64,000 nucleotides of DNA from JAQBXX01 sp947085325. GTDB taxonomy: Bacteria > Pseudomonadota > Gammaproteobacteria > SURF-13. The notes beneath the pieces were generated by a model. The model worked only from the letters and a program-made list of their open reading frames with translations. It was not told the DNA's origin and did not search any database. Location of the stretch: contig CAMTVY010000007.1 of NCBI GenBank assembly GCA_947085325.1, positions 7,557 through 71,556 of the forward strand, written 5' to 3'. Below, one piece after another: positions 43,115-50,519 of this stretch (position 1 is its first letter; every line of letters begins with the position of its first letter). The position numbers and the translations under genes are program-made.

Positions 43115-44749
43115 TCAGGATGTTGACCAGCTTGTCTGCTTGACCCAGCTGGAGAAATAAGACTCGGAGAGCGGGTAGCAGATGTGGTAGCCCTGTACCA
43201 TATCGCAGCCTAACGCCGTGAGCAGTGTGAGCATCTCCTCGCTCTCTACGCCCTCCGCCACGACCTTGAGACCGAGGTTGTGGGCAAGATCGATGGTGGC
43301 ACGCACAATCATCGCGTCACCATCCTTGGTAATCATGTTCATGACGAAGGACTTATCGATCTTGAGTTCGCTCACCGGCAAGTTGCTCAAATAATGCAAT
43401 GACGAATAGCCCGTCCCAAAGTCATCGATGGAGAAACGCATCCCGATCGCGACCAGCCGCTTAAGCATCTGCAACGCACGCGGCGGATCGCTCATCAGCA
43501 TGCTCTCCGTGATCTCCAGAACCAGCCGCTCCGGCGCCACACCGCACGATGCCAGCAGGCTGGCGGTGGTGTCGGCAAGCTTCGGATCAAGCAGCGCGGA
43601 CACCGACAGGTTCACGCACACACCCAGATCAAGGCCATGCTGATTCCACTCCGCGCACTGGTGCAGAGCTTCGCGCAGCACCCACTGCGTTAGCGGTTTG
43701 ATGAGCCCGGTACGTTCGGCAAGCGGAATAAAATCATCCGGCGCCATGAGTCCGTGGGTCGGGTGCTGCCAGCGCACCAAGGCCTCGACCTCAGTGATAT
43801 GGCCGGTTTTCACGTCCACCTTGGGCTGATAATGCAACACCAACTCGTTATTTTCGATGGCTTGACGCAGCTCGCCCATCAGGGCAAGGCGCTGTGGGCT
43901 GAACTGATCAAGCTTGGGTGAATACACCACGATCCCGCTCTTGTCGCTCTTGGCGGCATACATGGCGATGTCGGCGCGCTGCAGCAACACGTCCACATTG
44001 CTGCCGTGCTCGGGAAACAGCGTAATGCCGATGCTGGCCTGGATACCGAGTGTAAGCGTGTCAAGGGTAAATGGCGCCTCCAGCACGCGCAGCGCCTCGC
44101 GCGCCACTGCAATGGCGCTCTCCACGCTGGCGACCTGCGGCAACAGGAAGGCGAACTCGTCTCCGCCAAGGCGCGCCACAATATCGGGCCCACAAACAAC
44201 ACCCCGTAACCGCGCGGCAACCTGCTCCAACAGGCAATCGCCGGTGGCATGGCCGAGAGTATTATTGACTTCCTTGAATTCGTTTAGATCCATCAGCAAC
44301 AGCGCCAGTCGCGTATTTTCACGCTGCGCAATTGCGAGCGCTTGCACCACGCAATCGCGCAACTGCACACGGTTGGGAAGATCGGTCAGGGCGTCATGCA
44401 TGGCACCATAGAGCGCGTCATGCTCCAGCACCGCGGCCTGGGCACGTAGTTCGCTAGTCTGATCCACCACCATGGCGCTGGCCTCATAGGCCATCATGGA
44501 ACTGGCATACTGGCCCCAGAAGGCAAATATAAACGGCATGATATCGAGCAACCACAGCGCGACATTTCCCTGCTGGGCACTCACCAAGGCATCGAGGCTC
44601 AACTCACCGTACTGATAGCGGCTGACAAGTAGTGTGGCGAGCAGAATAGCGCCGAATGCGATCGCTGTACCGTAGATTGCGTAGCGGCTTACCTTCGACT
44701 TCAGCAACTGGGAGTTGCGTTTGAATATCTGGCTGGTATGTCCCTCCAC
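43115..44749 (-). CDS. GGDEF-EAL c-di-GMP enzyme, membrane-bound
   Basis: 544 residues. GTG start at 44749, with AAAGGAGG five bases before it. Two N-terminal membrane helices (TAIAFGAILLATLLV and LLDIMPFIFAFWGQYAS) form a short sensor. The GGDEF motif is intact (ARLGGDEFAFLLP) but its I-site Arg is replaced (CGPD for RxxD). The EAL domain keeps EVEALVRWQHP, DDFGTGYSS and VVAEGVE. Both synthesis and breakdown of c-di-GMP are possible; the balance cannot be read from sequence. Convergent with thrB. Confidence 0.94.
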   Translation of the reverse strand: MEGHTSQIFKRNSQLLKSKVSRYAIYGTAIAFGAILLATLLVSRYQYGELSLDALVSAQQGNVALWLLDIMPFIFAFWGQYASSMMAYEASAMVVDQTSELRAQAAVLEHDALYGAMHDALTDLPNRVQLRDCVVQALAIAQRENTRLALLLMDLNEFKEVNNTLGHATGDCLLEQVAARLRGVVCGPDIVARLGGDEFAFLLPQVASVESAIAVAREALRVLEAPFTLDTLTLGIQASIGITLFPEHGSNVDVLLQRADIAMYAAKSDKSGIVVYSPKLDQFSPQRLALMGELRQAIENNELVLHYQPKVDVKTGHITEVEALVRWQHPTHGLMAPDDFIPLAERTGLIKPLTQWVLREALHQCAEWNQHGLDLGVCVNLSVSALLDPKLADTTASLLASCGVAPERLVLEITESMLMSDPPRALQMLKRLVAIGMRFSIDDFGTGYSSLHYLSNLPVSELKIDKSFVMNMITKDGDAMIVRATIDLAHNLGLKVVAEGVESEEMLTLLTALGCDMVQGYHICYPLSESYFSSWVKQTSWSTS

Positions 44750-45106
44750 GATGGCCTCCTTTGATTCAGTACCGAAACTTTTTTTCCGTGTCAGGTGGGA
44801 TCCCGGGAAGAGTAATGGTCTGCGGATAACCCCCTACCTGCATCTCCGACAGATGTGGCTACGCGGTATTCAACCGTTGCTATAATGAACCATACGCTCA
44901 ACATAAAGCCAGAGTTACTCAGGAGTCACCAAGTGTGGCTACATTACTTCAGGATGTGACTCCTGAGTAAAAACCCTGTTTACTCTACCCGCCCCCTGAA
45001 CAGGGGGCGGGGACGTAACGGGAAGTGTAGTCTTACTTGCTGACTTATGAGTAATAACGGCGACTACCTACCCAAAACCCGAATATCCGCTACTGTTAGG
45101 TAAACC
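44750..45106. other. Intergenic region with two hairpins and a plus-strand promoter-like site
   Basis: 357 bp, no gene seen. TGCTATAAT at 44878-44886 is an extended -10 on the plus strand with no gene downstream on that strand. Then come two inverted repeats: TTACTCAGGAGTCAC/GTGACTCCTGAGTAA (44915-44929, 44956-44970) and CCCGCCCCCTG/CAGGGGGCGGG (44988-44998, 45001-45011). Together they could make a small RNA of about 120 nt, but no clear terminator T-run follows. Confidence 0.45.
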
Positions 45107-45676
45107 TCAGCCCCTGACCTTCAACACCATGGTGTCAATCCGGTTTTCCTTGAGGCGGGCGCGGACTACATCGATTTCGGCCAGTGTTTTATAAGGCCCG
45201 ATGTGCACGCGGTGCCAGGTATCCTTATTATTGACGGTTACGGTCTGGATGCTGGCCTCCAGCCCCAACAACACGAGGCTCGCCTTCAGGCGATCCGCCT
45301 CCTCAAAGCTCCTGAACGAACCTGCCTGCAGCAGGTAGCTGCCCGACTTGTCGTTGGGGGGCAATGCCTCGCCCGTCCGCTTGCCGGGGGCCTCGTGCAG
45401 CGGCACGGCCACCTCCATCTCGGGCAGGATGGTGTAAAAATCAAACCGTGGCGGTGCTGTAGCCACAGGGCTATCGGGTGCTTTGCGCACGGCGCGGGTG
45501 TCGGTCGTGGCGGGTGCGTTCGCCGACGGCGCGACAACCGTTGCCGCAGGCCGCGCCACCGGTGCGCGGCCGCTGATATAGACCAGCAGCGCGACGAACA
45601 GGCCGAGCGCGAGCCCGGCCAGCAGCCACACCCAACCCGGCGTGGACGAGGATGTGGCGCGGTGGTTAGCTTTCAT
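45107..45676 (-). CDS. SPOR-domain protein, FtsN-like
   Basis: 189 residues from ATG 45676, chosen because GGAGG lies nine bases upstream; ATG 45685 also exists. One N-terminal membrane helix (VWLLAGLALGLFVALLVYI), a Pro/Ala linker, and a C-terminal SPOR domain (YLLQAGSFRSFEEADRLKASL in part, VHIGPYKTLAEIDVVRARL) that binds septal peptidoglycan. Overlaps the argS end by 11 bp. The priA-argS-SPOR order is a known gammaproteobacterial arrangement. Confidence 0.92.
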   Translation of the reverse strand: MKANHRATSSSTPGWVWLLAGLALGLFVALLVYISGRAPVARPAATVVAPSANAPATTDTRAVRKAPDSPVATAPPRFDFYTILPEMEVAVPLHEAPGKRTGEALPPNDKSGSYLLQAGSFRSFEEADRLKASLVLLGLEASIQTVTVNNKDTWHRVHIGPYKTLAEIDVVRARLKENRIDTMVLKVRG

Positions 45677-47456
45677 CGGTATCATCCTCCCGCTGCATGG
45701 ACTCGGGTGCGCTCACGCCCAGCACCGCCAATCCGTTGCGCAGTACCTGCCGCGTGGCGACCAAAAGACACAGCCGCGCATCGCGCAGGTTACTCTCTTC
45801 CACCAGAAACGGCAGTGCGTTGTAATAGGTGTGAAAGTCCGTGGCCAGCTCCACCAGATAATACGCCACCTGGTGCGGTTCGTAGAGCGCCGCCGCCGAT
45901 TCGATCAACGCCGGATAGCGCGCCAGTGTCACCAGCAGCGTGCGCTCATGGGGCTCCAGCAGCAGATCGAGGTGCGCCCGTCCGCGTGCGGCGTCCCACG
46001 CCCAGCCCCGCTCTTCACCCTGCTTCAGCACGCTACAGATGCGCGCATGCGCGTACTGCACGTAGTATACCGGGTTCTCGTTACTCCGAGAGGTGGCCAG
46101 CTCAAGATCAAAATCGAGATGCTGGTCGCTCTTGCGCATCACATAAAAAAAGCGCGCGGCGTCATTGCCGACCTCCGCACGCAATGCACGCAAGGTGACA
46201 AACTCGCCCGCGCGGGTGGACATCTGGGCGCGCTGCTTGCCGCGAAACAGGATGGCAAACTGCACCAGCACCACGTGCAGCCGCGCCGGGTCTGCACCCA
46301 GCGCACTGAGCGCGGCCTTGACCCGCGGGATATAGCCGTGATGATCGGCACCCCATACGTTGATGATGCGGCCGAAACCGCGTTCATACTTGCCGAGATG
46401 GTAGGCGATATCCGAGGCGAAATAGGTCGGCTGTCCGTTCTCGCGCACCACTACGCGATCCTTTTCGTCGCCGAAGGCCGTGGAGCGGAACCACCGGGCG
46501 CCGCCGGATTCGTACAAATGCCCGGCCTGCTGCAGGCGCTCGACGGCGCGTTGCACCATGCCGGACTCGGTGAGCGAGCGCTCGGAAAACCAGTGGTCGT
46601 AATGCACACCGAACCCGGCCAGGTCGTCACGGATGTCGGCAAGAATGGTGTCGAGGCCGAGATCGAACACCGCCCGGTAGTCCGCAGCGCCCAGCAAATC
46701 CTTCATGCGCGTGATGAGCGCGTCGATGTGCGCCTCCTTGTCACCGCTGCCGTCGGCCGCCAGATCCGGCGGCACATCGCGCATCACCTCCGCCAGCGGG
46801 TGATGCAGGCGTGTGGCGTGCGTCTGCCGCAAGGCGCGCGCGATGTCAGACACGTAATCGCCCCTGTAACCGTTGGCGGGAAACACCACCGGCTCGCCGC
46901 ACAGCGCCAGATAACGCAGCCACACGCTGGCGGCGAGGATATCCATCTGGCGACCGGCGTCGTTCACATAGTATTCGCGGCTGACCGTGAAGCCCGCCAC
47001 CTCCAGCAGCTTGGCCAGCGCGCTGCCGATGGCCGCGCCGCGCCCGTGGCCGACATGCAGCGGGCCGTTGGGGTTGGCCGAGACAAACTCCACCTGCACC
47101 GGCGCAGTATCGGCCTGCACGCCCCGGCCATACGCCGCGCCGGCATCGAGCACGCTGATGACCACATCCTGCCAGGCCGCAGGCGTGAGCAGGAAATTGA
47201 TAAATCCGGGGCCGGCGATATCCACCCGCGCAACCTTGCTTGATGGCGGCAGGTGCGCCACGATCTGCTCGGCCAGCTCACGCGGCTTGCGCTGCGCCGT
47301 CTTGGCCAGCACCAGCGCAATGTTGCTGGCAAAATCGCCGTGCTGCCTGTCGCGCGCGTGCTCGATGCCGATGTCAGGCAGCACACCTTCCAATACGCCT
47401 TGCGCCTGCATGTTTTGCAGCGCCGTATGGAGCAACTTACTCAAATGGGATTTCAT
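45666..47456 (-). CDS. argS: Arginyl-tRNA synthetase
   Basis: 596 residues. The class I HIGH-like motif is HVGHGRGAAIG at about 123-133, and the KMSKS-equivalent is QMSTRAG, as usual for ArgRS. The N-terminal tRNA D-loop-recognising domain and the C-terminal anticodon-binding domain (ALYEPHQVAYYLVELATDFH) are present. Charges tRNA-Arg, including the CCG species encoded at 15.8 kb. The gene lies downstream of priA, separated by a dispersed repeat, and overlaps the SPOR gene. Confidence 0.97.
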   Translation of the reverse strand: MKSHLSKLLHTALQNMQAQGVLEGVLPDIGIEHARDRQHGDFASNIALVLAKTAQRKPRELAEQIVAHLPPSSKVARVDIAGPGFINFLLTPAAWQDVVISVLDAGAAYGRGVQADTAPVQVEFVSANPNGPLHVGHGRGAAIGSALAKLLEVAGFTVSREYYVNDAGRQMDILAASVWLRYLALCGEPVVFPANGYRGDYVSDIARALRQTHATRLHHPLAEVMRDVPPDLAADGSGDKEAHIDALITRMKDLLGAADYRAVFDLGLDTILADIRDDLAGFGVHYDHWFSERSLTESGMVQRAVERLQQAGHLYESGGARWFRSTAFGDEKDRVVVRENGQPTYFASDIAYHLGKYERGFGRIINVWGADHHGYIPRVKAALSALGADPARLHVVLVQFAILFRGKQRAQMSTRAGEFVTLRALRAEVGNDAARFFYVMRKSDQHLDFDLELATSRSNENPVYYVQYAHARICSVLKQGEERGWAWDAARGRAHLDLLLEPHERTLLVTLARYPALIESAAALYEPHQVAYYLVELATDFHTYYNALPFLVEESNLRDARLCLLVATRQVLRNGLAVLGVSAPESMQREDDTDES

Positions 47457-47506
47457 GCAACGGGATGCGGCTTGCGTTAAGGGAAGGGAACAATTTTCAT
47501 TTTACC

Positions 47507-47538
47507 TTTTCTCTTGTATCTTTTCTCTTGTATCTGCC
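47507..47538. repeat. Tandem 14-bp GATACAAGAGAAAA repeats, after the priA stop
   Basis: Two exact head-to-tail units TTTTCTCTTGTATC (47507-47520, 47521-47534) then TGCC directly abutting the priA stop codon. The same family follows polA at 35842-35873, in the same orientation relative to the gene. Confidence 0.8.
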
Positions 47539-49548
47539 TCAAGCCATTTCCATCGGATCGACATCCAGCGACCAGCGCACCCGGCGCGCGAGCTTGAGCC
47601 CTTCCCAATGAGGCAGGCAGCGTTCCAGCAAGCGGTGCAGGGTGGCGCGGCGCGGGGCCTGCAACAACAACTGGGCGCGGGTGCGTCCGGCACGGCGCTC
47701 CATCGGCGCGCTCACCGGCCCGAGCAGTTGCACGCCTGCCACGCCGGCCTCTTCCGCAATGGCCCGCGCCGCCTCCAGAAAGGCCTGCGGCGCATGCGCA
47801 TCCACGGCCTCCGCACGCAGCAGCGCCAGTGCGCTATAGGGTGGCAGGCTGGCCTCCGCACGCTCCGCCAGCGCGGCCTCGGCAAAGGCGCCATAGCCGC
47901 GCGCCAGCAACAGGTGCAGCAGCGGGTGCTCCGGGTGATGGGTCTGAATTACCACCTCCCCGCTCGCATCACCGCGCCCGGCACGCCCCATCACCTGCAC
48001 AATCAGCTGCGCCATGCGTTCCGGCGCACGGAAATCCACCCCGTACAGGCCCTGATCGGCATCGAGGATGCCCACCAGCGTCACCTTGGGAAAGTGATGA
48101 CCCTTGGCCAGCATCTGGGTGCCGACCAGTATCTGGCTGCGGCCGGCATGGACGTCTTCAATCAGCGCGTGTAGCGCGCCTTTGGCGCGCGTGGTATCGC
48201 GGTCCATACGCGCCACCGCCGCCTCCGGAAAGTGGCGTGCAAGCGTCTCTTCCACCCGTTCGGTACCGTGACCCAGGGCGTACAATGCCGTCGAGCCGCA
48301 GGCGGGGGCCGGGCACACGACATCCGCCGCGCGGCGGGCGCCGCAGTGATGGCAGGTCAGGCGCTGCGCCCGCTGCGACAGCACCATGCGCGTATCGCAG
48401 CGCTCACAGGTGGCCACCCAGTGGCAGGCATTGCAGATCAGGGTGGGCGCATAACCGCGCCGGTTCAGAAACACCAGTATCTGCTCCGAGCGTTTCAGGG
48501 TAGCCGCCATCTGCACCAGCAAGGGCCGCGACACCCGGCCTTCCGCCGGCGTGCTGCGCATGTCGAGCACGGTGATCCGGGGCGCTGTTGCGCGTCCGGC
48601 CCGCTCCGGCAACAGTAAATGCCGGTAGCGTCCCGCGCGTACGTTGTAGAGACTCTCCAGCGAGGGTGTGGCCGAACCCAGCAGCACCGGCACAGCGGCA
48701 CGTTGCGCGCGCATGATGGCCACATCGCGGGCGTGGTAGCGAAAACCATCCTGCTGCTTGAACGAGAGGTCGTGCTCTTCGTCGACCACGATCAGGCCAG
48801 GATGCGCAAGCGGCGTAAACACCGCAGAGCGCGTGCCGATCACGATCGGCGCCTGCCCCGAGCGTGCAGCACGCCAGGCATGCAGCCGCTCACCCTCGCT
48901 CAGACCGGAGTGCAGCAGTGCCACCGGTACGCTGAAACGCTGTGTGAAGCGCTCCATGAGTTGCGGCGTGAGCGCGATCTCCGGCACCAGCACCAGCGCC
49001 TGCTTGCCCGCCGCAATCACCCGCTCAATGAGGCGCAGATACACCTCGGTCTTGCCGCTGCCGGTGACACCTTCGAGCAGAAAGGCCTGAAACCCCGATG
49101 CAGCAGCCACGGCCTGCACCGCCTCGGCCTGCGGCGGGTGCAAGGTGGGCGGGGTCTCTGTGAGCAGGCCGGTGGCAGGCGGGGCGGCCGTCACGGCCCG
49201 CGCGCGCGGCACCCGGCCTTGCCGCAAGGCGGCAGGCAGGGCCGCTGCCACCACTTCACCGATCGGGTGGTGGTAGTACGCGCTCGCCCAGTCGAGCAGC
49301 GACAGCAGTTCCTCCGGCAGCAGCGGCTCCGTGTCCAGCACCTCCAACACGCGCTTGAGGCGTGTCTGCGCTATCCGGCTTTGGCTGGCGACCACCAGCA
49401 CCACGCCCACCGTCTGTCCGCGACCAAACGGCACCCGCACCCGGCATCCCGGCACGAGCTGCGCAGCCTCGCCGCCGCGCGGCGGCAGGTAGTCGAAGCT
49501 ACGCCGCAGCGGCGAAGGTACGGCTATCTGTACTACCAACGTAGGCAT
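47539..49548 (-). CDS. priA: Primosomal replication-restart helicase PriA
   Basis: 669 residues. Walker A GVTGSGKTEVYL, DEEHD box, the zinc-binding cysteines (CNACHWVATCERC, CHHCG, CPAPACG) and helicase motifs GTQMLAKGHHFPKVTLV and VMGRAGRG are intact. PriA reloads the replisome at stalled forks. The N-terminal DNA-binding part (VVQIAVPSPLRRSFDYLPP) is typical. First gene of priA-argS-SPOR. Confidence 0.97.
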   Translation of the reverse strand: MPTLVVQIAVPSPLRRSFDYLPPRGGEAAQLVPGCRVRVPFGRGQTVGVVLVVASQSRIAQTRLKRVLEVLDTEPLLPEELLSLLDWASAYYHHPIGEVVAAALPAALRQGRVPRARAVTAAPPATGLLTETPPTLHPPQAEAVQAVAAASGFQAFLLEGVTGSGKTEVYLRLIERVIAAGKQALVLVPEIALTPQLMERFTQRFSVPVALLHSGLSEGERLHAWRAARSGQAPIVIGTRSAVFTPLAHPGLIVVDEEHDLSFKQQDGFRYHARDVAIMRAQRAAVPVLLGSATPSLESLYNVRAGRYRHLLLPERAGRATAPRITVLDMRSTPAEGRVSRPLLVQMAATLKRSEQILVFLNRRGYAPTLICNACHWVATCERCDTRMVLSQRAQRLTCHHCGARRAADVVCPAPACGSTALYALGHGTERVEETLARHFPEAAVARMDRDTTRAKGALHALIEDVHAGRSQILVGTQMLAKGHHFPKVTLVGILDADQGLYGVDFRAPERMAQLIVQVMGRAGRGDASGEVVIQTHHPEHPLLHLLLARGYGAFAEAALAERAEASLPPYSALALLRAEAVDAHAPQAFLEAARAIAEEAGVAGVQLLGPVSAPMERRAGRTRAQLLLQAPRRATLHRLLERCLPHWEGLKLARRVRWSLDVDPMEMA

Positions 49549-49900
49549 TAGACTCTGGCGGGTTCCTTAAACAGTCAGGTTATCAAGGTCGTACACAGCT
49601 TTTGTAAAATTCGCTAAGTTTTTGTACAAAATCGGGATTAAGGATATCCACAAAATCTGTGGATATCTTTGTGGATGGGTGGGGGTAAAGCCAGTTTGAA
49701 CCGCACTGTTACGGGCTTCGAAACAAAATGGACACAATTTAACCTGATCAATAAAATATGTTTATTATCATATAGATAACTGACCCGCCGGGGATCTGCG
49801 GCAATTTCTTGCAGCATACGCGCCGACCACCGCACTAGACTGTGTACAAGCCCTCCCTGAAACAGCGTGGAACCCGCGCGAGAACGCGCTTCCGGCAGAG
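49549..49900. other. AT-rich intergenic region with DnaA-box-like repeats
   Basis: 352 bp between priA and the 49.9 kb gene. Contains the 12-bp palindrome TTTTGTACAAAA (49620-49631), the inverted repeat GATATCCACA/TGTGGATATC (49643-49652, 49658-49667), and a third TGTGGAT at 49670-49676, all sharing TCCACA as in DnaA boxes with one or two mismatches. A very AT-rich stretch with GATC follows (49746-49785). No convincing gene is seen. Confidence 0.55.
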
Positions 49901-50485
49901 TCAAGTGTCTTGTGCCAGAAGCTGCAACAAGCCCTTGAGCGGGAGCCGGCGCATGGCGTGTCCATCAACCGGGCTGCGTGGCGCCTGCCGCAATCCGCTG
50001 ACAGGAAAGACCGTCAGACAGATCACCACCTCGCCAGCCACAAACCGGTACAGCGGGAAGTGCTCGGGGGCCATGTCCTGGCCCGTGCGCAAGGGACGCG
50101 TATCGGTTTCATAGGGGATGTTGCGCCCGAGCAGTAATACCCCCACCTCTTCCGGCGCATCCGTAAACAGGTGCAGGTTGATGTCGGCGTGCGCCGGGGC
50201 TGTGCCGCTCAACACCGAACCAACCAGCCGCGGCTGGAATGGCGCGAGAAGACGCATCGCCTCGGCCGCCGCTTCCCGCAGCATGCGCAGCTGGCGCGGG
50301 TGGTGCTCGGACTGGAACAGGCGCTGGTAGTCACCCAAGGCCTGCTCGACCTCCTCGTTGCCCGGCATGTTGCGGGTATCCGGCGCACCGAGCTGGTGCG
50401 AGGCCTTGCGTTTGGCGGCATAATAATCGCTGATGCCGTGCTCTGCCATCAGCCGCGCCGCTTCCTGCGCGATCCTCTGGCGCAT
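49901..50485 (-). CDS. Conserved protein, nucleotidyltransferase-like
   Basis: 194 residues from ATG 50485 (MRQRIAQEAARLMAEHGI), which leaves 34 bp after the mrcA stop; longer in-frame starts overlap mrcA. The middle has LVGSVLSGTAPAHADINLHLF, a GS...D-N-L pattern as in the nucleotidyltransferase fold, but with the second acidic residue not obvious. Related proteins occur in beta- and gammaproteobacteria without established function. It is probably co-transcribed with mrcA. It may be active or a non-catalytic member. Confidence 0.7.
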   Translation of the reverse strand: MRQRIAQEAARLMAEHGISDYYAAKRKASHQLGAPDTRNMPGNEEVEQALGDYQRLFQSEHHPRQLRMLREAAAEAMRLLAPFQPRLVGSVLSGTAPAHADINLHLFTDAPEEVGVLLLGRNIPYETDTRPLRTGQDMAPEHFPLYRFVAGEVVICLTVFPVSGLRQAPRSPVDGHAMRRLPLKGLLQLLAQDT

Positions 50486-50519
50486 GCGCGAATCACGGGG
50501 ACTGTGCGCGGCCACAGCA

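Noticed and set aside
45642..47243. 533-codon plus-strand frame opposite argS
   Set aside because: Antisense shadow of argS.
49619..49790. Chromosomal origin of replication
   Set aside because: dnaA, dnaN, recF, gyrB and gidA are absent nearby and the boxes are imperfect; kept only as a DnaA-box-like cluster.
49638..49904. 88-codon minus-strand frame in the region after the nucleotidyltransferase-like gene
   Set aside because: It overlaps the preceding gene, crosses the DnaA-box-like repeats and has no recognisable features.
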